From Thysanoteuthis rhombus (Eukaryota; Mollusca; Cephalopoda; Oegopsida; Thysanoteuthidae): a stretch of 64,000 nt of DNA. Below the pieces are notes generated by a model. The model was not told where the DNA came from, did not search any database, and worked only from the letters and a program-made list of their open reading frames with translations. Both the position numbers and the translations under genes were made by a program. The DNA is taken from assembly GCA_963457665.1 (NCBI GenBank), contig OY735233.1, positions 24,324,928 to 24,388,927 of the forward strand, in the 5' to 3' direction. Shown in pieces: positions 9,045 through 20,760 of this stretch; position 1 is the stretch's first letter; every line of letters starts with the position of its first letter.

Positions 9045-9175
9045 ACAGGGGCCATATATATCATAGAATCCATATCAACGCTCAAATGACGATGGGCTGG
9101 TCATGATGCAAGAATGCCAGACAACTTGACATCACATCTCACATCGCAGATCCACGGAGATCATACCCGAAAAAC
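9045..9175 (+). mobile_element. RTE-type LINE fragment (family R)
   Basis: Matches the C-terminal part of the family R reverse transcriptase ORF: ATCATAGAATCCAT, then GATGGGCTGGTCATG (protein WAGHVARM in better copies), TGACATCACATCTCACA and CCACGGAGATCATA. Frames are broken, both ends are missing, and there is no tail. Confidence 0.7.
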
Positions 9176-9177
9176 AA

Positions 9178-9372
9178 GATTTAGGTAACGAAAGCTGAGA
9201 TAGAGGATAAAAATTACGTGAAGAACGCTATAGCACAAGGATGAAAACGTCTTTGCCATTAGGCGTAAATTAAACCGGTGTGAAATCAGAACGGAAACTT
9301 AACGATATGATTTAGGTAATAAAAGCTCTACCCGCGAAAAATGTTACGTAAAGAAAGTTATATGGCATGATT
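9178..9372 (+). repeat. Short direct repeat, about 60 bp, spaced 131 bp
   Basis: GATTTAGGTAACGAAAGCT...TTACGTGAAGAACG (9178-9240) recurs diverged as GATTTAGGTAATAAAAGCT...TTACGTAAAGAAAG (9309-9371). Confidence 0.5.
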
Positions 9373-9880
9373 TCCGTGTTTACAGTGAACCGCTAACGCG
9401 ATTCACAATTACCAAACCTTTTATAATGTTGATTATAAAAAGAATCTGACTAGTAATAATCCCGAATACATTCGTTTTATCTAGATAACCTTCTTGCAAT
9501 AGATGAATTAGACAGTTCATCACTAATTCTTCAAGCCCCATACGAAGTGAGTAAATAATTTCCAAATCTATTTACGTAATGAATAGTGTGACCTTTTTCT
9601 GGTAGTTTCTTTGTACATAACAATGTACTCTTCCTCTTGGAGGAAACCATTTTGCTGATATGGATATCTCAAACCGACCATTCAAAACAGTAAATCAAAT
9701 TCAGTGACTTTTTATATGACAACTGTCGAGATTGAAAAGATGCAAACATTCATTTGCACAAACAAATTAGAGTCTTAAAGTAAGTGGGATAATGTGATGA
9801 AACTGCTCGAACTTCACGTTAACACTACGTGAAAACAAAATATAAGAGGGTGTGAAGAACAAGACAGAAAGTAACGTCAA
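9373..9880. other. No recognisable feature
   Basis: Nothing supportable as a gene or as a repeat shared with the rest of the window. Confidence 0.3.
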
Positions 9881-9918
9881 TGATAGAGAGGTTTGGCGAA
9901 TCCTGGGGAAGGTCTATT
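9881..9918 (+). mobile_element. LINE family R 3'-coding scrap
   Basis: TGATAGAGAGGTTTGGCGAA and ATCCTGGGGAAGGTCTAT are the last codons of the family R ORF (protein REMWRILGKVY in good copies). It joins directly to an opposite-orientation copy at 9919. Confidence 0.8.
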
Positions 9919-10525
9919 TATCATTATCAGTCTTTTATCGTCCGTCATTGGACATTGATCTTCTACAGTATTCACTGCATCTTTCTATCGTGGCCGCTGC
10001 AGAGCCAATAATTTCTAAACCTGATCAGTTTGTCTCGCCATCTAATATTCTGCTGGCCTCGCTTCTGCTTTGATCTCTGGGGATCCATGTTATGAGTTGT
10101 GATGTCCTTCGGATTTCGGCCATTCTTGCAACAAGACCAGTCCATTGCCATTTGAGTTTCCTAATGGTTGCTATGATGTTTCGGACTCCTGTTTTTTTTT
10201 TTATTAATATACTATGTTGTCCTATGATCTTGTCATGTTAGGTTGAGAATGTTTCTTTCATGTGCAAGTAGAATGCTTCTCAGTTTGAGAGTCAGTCTCT
10301 TGGTAAGGTTACATGTTTCAGCTCCATAGGTGACTATCAGAAGGATACATAGGTTGTATACCCTTTTTAGGATTAATGGGATGTTCTAGTTCTTGAAGGA
10401 TGAGCTTGCTCTACAGAAGGTTTGCATTCCTAGAGTGATTCTTCTTTTGAAGATTCAACAGAGTTTTGTTGGTTTACGTAGATGTAATGATCTACTTTCT
10501 CCATTGGTATTATAGATTCTTCAAT
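9919..10525 (-). mobile_element. LINE family R 3' region, reverse
   Basis: Minus-strand copy covering the 3' end (AGTCTTTTATCGTCCGTC) back through the conserved C-terminal coding segment to the block that encodes VDHYIYLGQ in better copies (AGATGTAATGATCTACTTTC near 10480). It carries many indels and no open frame. Its tail abuts the plus-strand scrap at 9881-9918, giving a tail-to-tail inverted junction. Confidence 0.85.
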
Positions 10526-11520
10526 ATTTTGGAGGTTTTCCTATCTTTTTTCCCTTTGTTTCCTGAGTTCTAAGAAATCTATTTTCTTTTTCCCTTTCCT
10601 TCCATTTTCCTTTCTTTCCTTTCTTTCTTTCATCAGTTAATTAAGCTAACAACTGAGCATGCGCAGTAATAAACTAAAAAAATGTCCGCCTACCAGTGCA
10701 TCTGAATAATAGAGCATAGATTTTTACAGCGTAATTAGTGAATATTTACTGTAAATTGATGGTGCAGAGATTGTATGAAATGGAGGCTTAGCCTATGGAG
10801 CCGAGCCATATGTATACATGTATGTATATTTACAATCAGTTGTTATAAGCCAATTGCTGGCCAAAGGTCTGTCCCATCTCTTTACGTAAAAGTAATACCG
10901 TTATTTTCATTCTGTTTGGATTATTTACATTGAACGAGTGTATTATCAAGCGAGTATTTATTTGTTCGAATTATTCTTTTTGGCGAGCATCTTTGTCACG
11001 TCTCGTTCTATTCTTAACTGCCAATTTAAAAAAATATATACATCGTGATTTTTACGTTAAAATGACTTTTAGAACAAGACGTGATAGTGACGCGTGCAAA
11101 AAAAGAATAATTCAAGAAAAAGAAAAGTTTGATTCATTGGCTTTTAACAATTTTACCTGCTTGCTTGAAAAAATAATGTAAATACATCGAAACAATTAGT
11201 CAAACTGTAGCAAGTTCACCAATGAATATATAAAAATATTATCGTCACATTATTCTTTTTTTGCGTAAGAAGTACGATTTAATGGTAGGAGTTTAATGAT
11301 AGCAAGAAAATTCCCATTCTTTGCAGTGCTATGGATTTCCATCCAGCGTTGAGTGCTATAGATTGGCCAGAAATCTAGTGATATTTCGAAACGGTCACTA
11401 TTTCTTGGGTCGATAAACATAGCTCTAGTCATAAAGAGGCTCTCTATGGCTAATCTCTATTATTCGACCATACTAAGATCATTACCTATATCATACCCCC
11501 ACCCCCAGAAACAAAAGAAA
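10526..11520. other. No recognisable feature
   Basis: Includes an 83-codon open frame (10930-11181), rich in Lys, Phe and Arg, with no family resemblance I recognise. Confidence 0.35.
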
Positions 11521-11521
11521 A

Positions 11522-11775
11522 CAAGCCTGGTTAGTCACTCAGTTGAAACTGCCATGTGACCTACGCCTTTTGGCAGCATGTCGTATTGAAGATGATCAGT
11601 TGAAAAATTAGAAAAAAGGATGATTCTCTTTAGACATGATAGGGAGTGAATATACAAAAAGCCAGGCCTTTAATTACTCTAATGTGGTCTGTGTGCGTGA
11701 TATATACATAAATAACAAGCCAGGCCAACCTGAAAACTGAAGAAACCTATGTTGAGGGTTTCACTGACTAAAAAA
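11522..11775 (+). mobile_element. MITE-like repeat, family M (internally deleted)
   Basis: Starts with CTGGTTAGTCACTCAGTTGA, keeps the early GATCAGTTGAAAAATTAG block, then skips to the closing part AACCTGAAAACTGAAGAAAC. The central ~200 bp of full copies is absent. Confidence 0.65.
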
Positions 11776-11796
11776 ATATCGAATTATTTCAAATAT

Positions 11797-12012
11797 TTCT
11801 GTCAAAAACCCTTATAACCCTGGATTTCCGTCAAAAATCCTTTGTAACCCTAGATTTTAGTCAGAAACCTTTGTAATCCTTGATTTCAGACAAAAACTGG
11901 TGGAACCCTTGATTTCAGACAAAAACTTGGGGAACCCTTGATTTCATTTTAAATCCCTTGTATCCCCCAATTTCAGCCAAAACTGGTGTAATCCTGGATT
12001 TCAGTCAATCCA
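11797..12012. repeat. Minisatellite, about 30-bp unit, ~7 copies
   Basis: Units approximate GGATTTCAGTCAAAAACC plus TTTGTAACCCT. The first begins near 11797 and the last near 12000, with substitutions in each unit. Confidence 0.85.
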
Positions 12013-12904
12013 TGAATATCCAAACTGATATGAACACATGTTGTAAAAGGGGGCGGACATCCTAAAAAGTTTGGTACACGCTGTTATAGACTGACTATTC
12101 GGACCAGAGTTCTCATCTTGGTTTTTATAGTAACAAGGTTTGGTACCTTACAGGATGCCGTGGCTTAGAGAGTTCAATCATTGCATTGGATAGTGCAGAA
12201 ATGTCACTTAGTCTGGTTCGATGGGAGAGGCACACCTCGAAAGGACGAATCTAATCGGAATGGTTATCTGAGACGAGATATCCTCAGGAACCTACCGCAG
12301 AATAAATTCAATCTACCCCTGTGGATCGAGTAAAAGGTGCCACTTGAAATCCCGACCACAACACACGCTTGAAGAAGGTCGGAGAGTGAAACAGTCAAAA
12401 TGTTGCGACTATAAAGACCACGGTGAGGGCACAAGTCTGAAAGAGTCAGTATGATGCGAATAGTAAAGACGTATAAAGATTGTGGTTAACCTTTTACCAG
12501 ATCAATGATTTCATTCCAATATTTTTATATCCGAACATATTTCTGTTTATAAATTGTCTCATATAGGAACGATTTTTGTCCCTTTACCCAATGCTTTGCG
12601 ATAAACAATTTCCGTCTACAAAAATCTCTAAATACACGAAGACATCGGCCATATTTTGCTATATTCCTTCCATAAAGCTGGAATACTATTGCGTAAAACA
12701 CGGATGTTTATAATACATGTTTATTTATAAAGCTAGTACTCTGGCCACCGAATGGAGAAGAATTATTTCTGTTTTATAACAGCCATAAACCTCCATATTC
12801 ATCTCGGAAATAGATTCATTCACTTTTGCCCTAATCTCACTTTCTTTTTGGGGTCTTCACTTTCGTTCTTTCCTTATTTTCTCCACTTTTTCTTTCTTTC
12901 TTTA
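12013..12904. other. No recognisable feature
   Basis: Mixed-composition sequence with an unusual near-repeat of TGTTGCGACTATAAAGAC and ATGATGCGAATAGTAAAGAC (12400-12475). No gene supported. Confidence 0.3.
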
Positions 12905-13562
12905 TTCATCAGAAACCGTCAACCAAAACTGTCATCAAAACTATCGACATATGTTTCTTCAGTTTTTTAAGTTGGACTGACTTGCTGACTGTGTATGTTT
13001 GTATTGCACGTACAGGCCGTAACAATAGAGATAGAAGGCTGAAAATGTTGACATGCACACCTTATGTCTAGAAACAGGTTTTTTGTTTTTTTAAAACCTT
13101 TTCTCTCAAAGTAGGCTTTTAGTGGGAGGAATCATTTTAGAATGTAGGTTCATGGTAAATTGGTCGCTTGGTTTATATCCAGCAGCATCTGTCAACATGA
13201 ATTTATTCAGTTTTGAATTGTTCAGGCTGGTTGGCTTTGTATGTATGCGTTACGCGTACAGGTCCTACCAACAGAGATAGAGGGATGAAAATCTAAACTT
13301 TTACTCCTTATCATTCCAAGAAAAAACATTTTTCTTTTTTTTAGATGAATGACTTTTTCATGGGGTTCAGTTTACAATGTTGGTTTATTTTGTTGGAAAT
13401 TCTGACATTTTTGATAATCTAACAAAAGGTGTGAGAAGTAACTTATTCATTGATCACCAAATTTTTCCAATTTTTCAATTGATCACCCCAACACAGTGTA
13501 CTGCTGAAAGACGTTGGTCACAAGACAGCAAGGTTTTTATTCAGTGACTAACCAGACCTGTT
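12905..13562 (-). mobile_element. MITE-like repeats, family M (two reverse copies in tandem)
   Basis: The left part (to about 13140) begins with AACCGTCAACCAAAACTGTC, the reversed end of the family, and breaks off. A second reverse copy runs from about 13190 through GATCACCAAATTTTTCC and ends in CAGTGACTAACCAGACC at 13560. Two partial copies appear to lie head to tail. Confidence 0.7.
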
Positions 13563-13604
13563 GTTTTTTTCTTTTTTCCCTTCTTCTTAGTTATATTGGG
13601 GTAT

Positions 13605-14035
13605 TTTCTTGAACAATCGTAGCCATCAAAGGTGACTAATTGTTCTGGGCACTTTTTTATATGCACATGTATTTGTGTGTTCCAATGCTCCTGGCCATAC
13701 TATTTTGTCTATAGGCTTACAAATCAGTATCAGTACTCCACCAGACCCCTTCTAAGAACTCTGACTTTCATTTTTGGAAAGAAAGCTTTTTTCTACCTTT
13801 TAGAGGCTTTATTTTGACAGGGTTATTGAATTACATCTAAATTCTCTAGAATCTAGATATTTCTAGATGTTTATTTACTCTATTCTAGATGCTTTCCAGC
13901 AGAAAACGCCAGCGTAGGCAGAAATAAGATCATATTTATTCTCTGATTGAATTTTTTTTTTTTAATATGATTTCAAATTTTAATGCCGTGGTTGTTCAAT
14001 TATTGACTTTGATGGCAAGATTTTATTATCTTGGT
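13605..14035 (+). repeat. Unclassified dispersed repeat, family D, copy 1
   Basis: About 430 bp resembling 25395-25835 and, at its 3' part, 56184-56320. Shared landmarks are CAATCGTAGCCATCAAAGG, TCAGTATCAGTACTCCACCA, ATTCTCTAGAATCTAGAT and CGTGGTTGTTCAATTATTGA. The copies share no open frame, so it is probably non-autonomous. Confidence 0.65.
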
Positions 14036-14324
14036 CTCGTACACTCGTCTGAAATATTTTCTCTCCGTCTGTCTCTCCATTTGATGAACCAGACCTTCAC
14101 GTCAATGTATGTCTATTGGTGAGCTAAAGTGCAATGTCCGTCTACTTGAGTTCGTAAATAAGGGCGAATGGAATTTCACAACGCAATTAGCGAACGTTTC
14201 CAGTGGATAAACAGTGCAGAAATATTACTGAACCATACAATGATTATTTTCTAAACCAGTGATTACTAAAGTGGAGCCGCAGTTTGCTCCCAGGGGCGCT
14301 GCAGAACATTCCAATTTTTTCCCA

Positions 14325-14325
<1 letters not shown>

Positions 14326-14370
<45 letters not shown>

Positions 14371-14621
14371 CTAGTCCTTTGTCGTCCGTCGTTGGAGATA
14401 GACCTTCCCCAGGATTCACCACATCTCTCTATCGTGGGCGTTGCAGAGTCAATACTTTCTGAATTTGTCTTGTTCGTTTCACTATCTTGTATTTTGCTGG
14501 CCTCGGTTTCGTGTATGATTCCATGTTGTGAATCATGATGTCCATCGGTCGTCTACCACCCTTGCAACATGAACAGCCCATTGCCATTTAAGTTTTCTTG
14601 TGGATTCTATGATATCTCAGC
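14326..14621 (-). mobile_element. LINE family R 3' region, reverse arm of inverted pair
   Basis: Starts with an ATC tail (14326-14370, the complement of the family's TGATGA tail), then the 3' end and C-terminal coding region in reverse. It stops where the plus-oriented copy begins at about 14622. Poly-Ser and poly-Met frames here are translations of the tail. Confidence 0.9.
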
Positions 14622-15060
14622 TTTCAAAAACAAGAAAATCCAACTAAAAAAGAAGGGTTTAAAACCAACATATCCCACTGATAGTCACCTATGGAGTTGA
14701 AACATGGAACATAACCAAAAGATTGACCCTCAAACCGAGAACCATGCAACGTGCACATGAGAGAATCATTCTCAACCCCACGTGGAGAGATAATAAGACA
14801 GCACAGTATATTAGAGAAAAGACAGGAGTCTGGTGAATCATAGAAAATGTTAGAAAACCCAAATGGCAATGGGCTGGTCATATTGCAAGTGGATCCCAAG
14901 AGATCAGATGCGAGGTTGTGACCGACAAAAAGTAAGATGGCGTGACGAGCTAGATAAATTCAGTAAGTACTGACTCTGCAATGCCCATAATAGAGAAGTC
15001 TAGTGAATCTTGGGGAAGGTGTATGTCAAGTGACGGACGCAAAGTGACTGATGATGATGG
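14622..15060 (+). mobile_element. LINE family R 3' region, forward arm of inverted pair
   Basis: Begins at TTCAAAAACAAGAAAATCC and runs to AAAGTGACTGATGATGATGG. It keeps blocks homologous to RRVYNQ, YGAETWN, LTKR, MQRAHERI and RDHKTAQYI, but has a ~37-bp deletion after the WAGHVA block and several frame breaks. The last ~290 bp is an inverted duplicate of the adjacent reverse arm. Confidence 0.9.
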
Positions 15061-16082
15061 AAAAATCAAATAGATGATTAATTCGAGAATTCCCTATTGA
15101 TTTGGCAACGCATTTTTCAAGACTGATATATTTTTATTGCCGTTAAAAATTTTAAAAAATCAGTTGAATGTCATCCGTGTGCAGAATGCATTTTTTGATA
15201 ATCGGTGAACTCATTTGCAAATCTTTCAAAAAAAAAAGGGTTTCTTCCGTTTCTTTTCCGCTGAACATTTTATTATTTTATCAATTTTTTTTCTTCAAAC
15301 TGACAAATTTCCTGCGGTTAAGTAAGGTCGAATTAATCGAGAGAAAGATTTTTTTTTATTTTTGTATCCATCAAAAATTGGAGTTTCTTGGCCATTTTTC
15401 CGTGAAAAATGAAATAAACAAGGTTGACTACAGTACAGTCAAACTCCCTCACTTTGTTGAAATCTAAAAATTAAACAAAACAAAATTCATTTCTCCATAT
15501 ATACCATCTTTTTTAAATTCTTATATTTCTATATCGTTCAGTGGTTCTACTACTAAATAAGCTTTTAAAGACATCCTTAGTAGCAAGGTAATCCTCATTG
15601 AGAAAATATATAAAAAAACTTGTTATATAAAAATGATATTTCTCATAATAGAAATACGATGTTTATTAAAAAAAAATACTGAAATGTTAGAAACGTGACT
15701 TTCCACAACATAACACCACGGAATCACTCTTTCTTTTGCACTCTCTGTTACTCATGTCTGAAATTTACCCATCTTAAATTCTATGTCTGATTTATCACTA
15801 TAACAAAGTTTGAGTTTGACAAAAATTGACGTAGTGACTTTTTTCGTTTGAATTTTGAAGAAAAAATGATTAAACTATTTCATAATCACCTTTTTTAATG
15901 TTTTGTTTTAAAAGATTCTGCTGAAGAAAAAAATACGTGGAATTTGTTTGTTTACTTTTCAATGCTGACGTCATACGTGACAACCGGTGTCAACTGAAAA
16001 GTTGACCCAATGACTTGAATCAAATTCGCCTGATCCATATATGGTCCAACTTACTTAAGCGCGGAGACCCCCGGAAAAGAAG
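15061..16082. other. No recognisable feature
   Basis: A/T-rich sequence. A 99-codon frame (15168-15467) is Phe/Leu/Lys-rich and does not resemble a known family. Confidence 0.35.
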
Positions 16083-16240
16083 ACAAAAAAACTTTTCTCT
16101 AGACATCATACCTTGTAAATGTTTAGATTTTCTGTCTTCTAGCTCTGTTGGTGCGGCTCCTGTTCGCAATAGAATCACATAAAAACCGAACAAACCTATC
16201 TTGACAGTTTTTATTGATGGTTTCTAATTAAGAGTGTGTA
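16083..16240 (+). mobile_element. MITE-like repeat, family M (right half)
   Basis: Carries the family's distal half, TCTAGCTCTGTTGGTGCGGC through CTTGACAGTTTTTATTGATG and GGTTTCTAATTAAG. Confidence 0.6.
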
Positions 16241-16349
16241 ATATAGAAAACATAAATCAATACGATGTTTTTTTCTTGTTCTATGCTATAAATATGTGAA
16301 TAGATACAGTCTATAAACATCATTAAATACACAGGTCATTTATCTGCAC

Positions 16350-16416
16350 ACCCACAAAAACACGCACACACACGCTCACACGCTCACACACACACACACA
16401 TATGTATATGTATATA

Positions 16417-16473
<57 letters not shown>
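16350..16473. repeat. (CA)n and (TA)n arrays
   Basis: ACAC-rich stretch with CGCT interruptions, followed by a TATG/TA array. Confidence 0.92.
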
Positions 16474-16479
<6 letters not shown>

Positions 16480-16552
16480 GCATATTCGCTATATTCACCT
16501 GAATGTTTTGTGTATCGTTGTGTTTGTAATGTATCCACTTTCCACTATATTT

Positions 16553-16690
16553 CCAGCTCTACTCTAAATTAACTTGACATTTGGAGTTTAAAGTTGAATG
16601 TATCGAGCACTCTACGAATTAAATCCACCACCTATCAGACATTGCTTGATATCATACTATAGCATGTTATCTTGCAAAACTGATTTATAC
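16553..16690 (+). repeat. TA-flanked repeat, family E, copy 1
   Basis: Shares AGCTCTACTC, AAAGTTGAATGTAT and CGAGCACTCTACGAATTAAA with the reverse copy at 61144-61240. Both copies end at a TA array. GAGCACTCT also occurs in the head of the ribozyme element, so the two may be related. Confidence 0.5.
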
Positions 16691-17007
<317 letters not shown>

Positions 17008-17033
17008 GCATGACATTTTTTTGAGTGCATGAC

Positions 17034-17815
17034 TGATCCTAGGTAGAAGTAGAAGTACTGAAGAATGCCTCTTTGATCCCACGCAGAGCGACAGATTCTG
17101 CACTGAACTTTGGCAGAAGTACCGAGAAGGGACATGTTGATTCTAGACAGGGTGGACAGATACTACACTCTGATCAGTATTTATTCCCTTCCTCACAAGA
17201 GCAAAATGTGACACAAGGTCGATTTAATGTGTGGTTTCTGTACACTGTAAATCCAGAAAAAATCCTCCCAATCCCTGCAATTAGTGATGCGAAGGCATTT
17301 GGGTAAGCCCAATCCTTGCCTTTTAGTGCAATGGGAGGGTACTGTTCCAGGGCGTTACTGGGCAAACCAATATTTTGAGGACACTGGACGAAACGTAGCC
17401 CTCTTTGCGATTAGTTATACCGAGCCTCAGTTGGCCATCATCGGCCATTGTATTGCACCGGCACAAGGCTATCAAAGAGTGTACTGCAAGCAGATACTAC
17501 ACCTGGATCTGTATTTGCTCGCTTCTTCACAAGAGCAAGATGTGACATAAGGTCGGTTTAATACTGGGTTCCGTACTGCAAGCAGATACTACACTCTGAT
17601 CTTAGGCAGAAGTACCTGGAAGCAATATTTTGGTCCTAGGCAGAGTGCAAAGATACTCAAATCCTTGGCAGAAGAGTCAGGGAGCGACATTCTATCCGAG
17701 ATAAAGCGGGCAGATACTTCACTTTGATCGTAGTCCAAAGCACCGGGAAGAGATACCTTGTTCCCAGGAAAAGTGCACAGATACTCTAATTCTAAGCAGA
17801 AATGCAGACCCATGC
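17034..17815. repeat. Degenerate ~65-bp minisatellite with a ~338-bp higher-order duplication
   Basis: Recurring phrases are ACAGATACTACACTCTGATC, TAGGCAGAAGTACC and GAAGCGACATTTTGATCC. The stretch 17154-17240 (CAGATACTACACTCTGATC ... CACAAGAGCAAAATGTGACA) recurs at 17492-17580. The segment between these, about 17241-17490, does not show the unit. Not coding. Confidence 0.75.
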
Positions 17816-17999
17816 ATAAATAATTCCGTTATTTTTTACTATTACTACGCTTGTGAAATATTTAAAAAAAACGCCGGTATTCGGGGAAATTCATTAAGGG
17901 CTAAAAGCACTAATTTTAGCTGAAGTCATTGAATCCCATAAGGAAAACTTGTATAATAGAATGTTCCAAAGAGTTTTTTTTATTTTTATTATCAAGCAC

Positions 18000-18560
18000 A
18001 TTTTTGTTTCTATTGTTCAGACGATGTTTTGACCGATTCATTAACAAAAAGGTGTTCAATAGTACGAAAAACCTTTTGAATGTTTATGACCCTCCCCAAA
18101 ATTATAGACAAGAAAATGTTTCTTTTATTTCACGTTACTCAATTCTGCCAACGTTAACAAGAATGAAGTTTTTAGAGGCATCTGTTCGATCTCGACTTCT
18201 ATGTCGTGTACAAACATGGGATATGAAAGAACAAGAAGAGCGTAAACTAGTGTATATGTGTGGCATAGATATTTGTGAAAGGTTGTCTTAAACGTATATA
18301 AAAGAAAAAAGTTCTTGAACATAAAAAAGAGGGAGTCAAATCGGCTACTGAGGTAATTGGCGAATTAGATCAGTCTTTTAAATATTCAGAAGAAGACCTA
18401 CGAACCGTAGGAAAAACAATACCAATATCTGATTTCTACACAGTACAATAATCTAGATATATTGCCCATGTAACAAGACTACTGAATTATTCTATTCAGG
18501 AACAATGGAAGAAAAGAAATTCTCTAAAATGTTCTGGCTATTGATAAGCTAACGCTGGCA
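18000..18560 (+). mobile_element. Non-LTR retrotransposon fragment (family S), C-terminal
   Basis: An open frame (17929-18291) includes LEASVRSRLLCRVQTWDMK, matching the block after the polymerase domain of a LINE group whose proteins read VRSRLLYGxQxW. After a frameshift the sequence continues as YSEEDLRTVGKTIPISDFY, then a stop, then SRYIAHVTRLLNYSIQEQW. These match the characteristic 'ISDF...YIAHVxR' C-terminal motif of the same group. The upstream limit is uncertain. It is distinct from family R. No polymerase catalytic motif or tail was seen, so it is a dead fragment. Confidence 0.72.
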
Positions 18561-18915
18561 TATGCAAAAACACTCAAAAAGCATACAGTCTCTAAATGAG
18601 GAAAAAGATCAATGATTGTGATGTGGTTGAATAAAATTGCATAATCTTTCTGCCTCTTCATTGCCGAATCTGCTGATCTAGAAGAAATTAATCATCTACC
18701 CGTGCCCCCAAAACTGAGTTCGGGGGCTACGGTCACCAGAATGAAAGATTACTCGGCTTTTCATCTCTCTATAAAGAGTAATTTTATCAGTCGTGCGATG
18801 GTTGCATATTTTTTCTGGGGTAGACGCCAAGTCATTTATCGATTTTCGGAAGGAAATAAAAGCAATCGTTTTCATCCATGTTTATAACCAAGAAACTATT
18901 CTATGGCAGGCGTCT
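18561..18915. other. No recognisable feature
   Basis: Contains a 61-codon open frame at 18702-18887 without recognisable homology. Confidence 0.3.
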
Positions 18916-19262
18916 CCCTAAGAGAAATCAGAAATTTAGTTCTCGGAAAACTGCCCCCTAGATAAGTGGCCCCGGATAATTGCCTGACAATAGCATTTCA
19001 ATTTTAAAGCCAAAATGAAAGTTTGTAGAAATAAAGTAGTTGACTATGGGAAAATTGCCCTGGGACAATTTTCAAGAGTCACTCATCTAGGAGGCAGTTA
19101 TCCTGGTGGACTGCGTTCTATAGGGACAGTTGTCCCGATAGCTAGAAATTCAATTGAGACCAGGTTTGATGTCCGATTCAAAACTGTGACATCCGTGACA
19201 TCAAATTTACGCCTTTTGATTATTGCGTTGGACAGATACTAGGAGCTGTCAAGGATAACTGC
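18916..19262. repeat. Cluster of degenerate GGACAGTTGTCCC-type motifs
   Basis: Related short phrases recur: AACTGCCCCCTAG, AATTGCCTGACAAT, AATTGCCCTGGGACAATTTT, GGCAGTTATCC, GGGACAGTTGTCCC (19119-19132, a perfect palindrome) and GGATAACTGCC. This looks like a decayed tandem or fold-back element. Confidence 0.4.
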
Positions 19263-19289
19263 CAACACATTTTCTATAGTTTTTAAGTG

Positions 19290-19642
19290 ATTCTGACTGA
19301 CTATCTATCTATGTCTGTGTATATCACGCATGCAATCTGCATCCATGGATCAAAAGGCCTAAGAATTAAACATTCACTCTCTGATATACCAAAGAAAAAC
19401 CCTCTTTTTTTTTAACCATCCCTTTTTGTGGAGTATCAATTTACAATGTTAGTTTATATCAGAATAGTCACCTGTGCCTGACTTCGTTTGCGCTTGTCTT
19501 CTCGAAAATTCGGACCTTTTAGCAATCCAACAGAAGGCGATTCAATCGCTGATGACCGCTTTTTCCAATTTTTAATTGATCACCCACAACACAGAGTGTC
19601 AAGAGACGGTTTCAGCTGAGTTACTAACCAGACCTGTTTTGT
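19290..19642 (-). mobile_element. MITE-like repeat, family M, reverse
   Basis: Landmarks in order: ATCAATTTACAATGTTAGTT, AAAATTCGGACCTTTTAGC, CCAATTTTTAATTGATCACC and GAGTTACTAACCAGACCTG. The distal tip is replaced by TATC-like sequence. Confidence 0.65.
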
Positions 19643-19920
19643 TAAAAGATTAGGAGCATTCGGATTGGAGATATTCACTAAACTTGGCTTCATATGGCAC
19701 GAAGCTAAAGGAAAGATAAAAGGATTGCACCAAACCTTTAGGCTTGCCGTCCCAGGAAATCAATAATTGAGATCCTACCTTTTGTTTGAGTTCAAACATC
19801 GATTATTTACATTGAGAAATACACAACTATCTTTGCCTTCATTTGAGTTAAAGTGTTTGGATTATAAAGAGGAAATTACTACCACAATCTGTTGATATCT
19901 ATCGATCTCAACCTGTTCCC

Positions 19921-19959
19921 ATCTTTCTATATCTCTATCTATCTACCTATCTCTGTTCA

Positions 19960-19993
<34 letters not shown>

Positions 19994-20359
19994 CCTACAT
20001 ATCTATCTATCTATCTATCTATCTATCTCGGCCTGTTCCTATCTATCTTTATGTCTATCTCAGTGTGATCATATGTATCTCAGTGTGATCATATTTATCT
20101 ATCAATTCATATGTATCCATCAATTTTAATCTGTTCTTATCCATCTATTTATGTATCTATCAATATATTGCAGTTTGATCATACCTATCTATCTATCTAT
20201 TATCTGTCTATATCTATATCTCTCTCTATATATATATATGTATGTTCATATCTATCTATCTATCTATCTATCGATCTATTTCAGTATGTTCATATCTATC
20301 TGTCTATCTATCTATCTCGACCTATTCCTATATATCTATCTATCTATCTCGACCTGTTC

Positions 20360-20412
<53 letters not shown>

Positions 20413-20520
20413 CAACCATCCGTCTATCTATCTCAGTTTGATCCGTCTATCTAAGTATTCAGGTATCTATCTATCTATTTCATCCTGTTCTTATCTATCA
20501 ATCTATCTTACAAACTTTTT
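19921..20520. repeat. TATC tetranucleotide array with CAGT-TTCATATC linkers
   Basis: TATC blocks are punctuated by linkers such as TTCAGTATGTTCATATC, CTCGACCTATTCCTATATATC and CTCAGTTTGATCCGTC. Open frames here encode only Ser-Ile-Tyr-Leu repeats. Confidence 0.93.
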
Positions 20521-20589
20521 TAGCAAGCTAACCAAAGGTGTATGTGTATGTGCGACAATTCGATAATAATAGACATACATCTCAAGTAT

Positions 20590-20646
20590 ATGGTATAAAC
20601 ATATATATATATATATATATACATACATACACACACACACACACAA

Positions 20647-20688
<42 letters not shown>

Positions 20689-20760
20689 ATATGTATATAT
20701 ATATATATATATATGTGTGAGTGTGTATGTGTGTGTATGTGTGTGTGTGTGTGTGGTATG
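20590..20760. repeat. TA, CA and GT dinucleotide arrays
   Basis: Consecutive TA, ACAC, TA and GTGT arrays. Confidence 0.93.

Noticed and set aside
14284..14538. Poly-Ser / poly-Met frames as low-complexity proteins
   Set aside because: They are translations of the ATC tail of a LINE.
17375..17410. GGACACTGGACGAAACG, hammerhead-like 'CGAAACG' phrase
   Set aside because: No CUGANGA core and no stem I partners around it.
18702..19242. Two moderate open frames as exons
   Set aside because: No conserved domain. The second overlaps a cluster of short palindromic repeat motifs.
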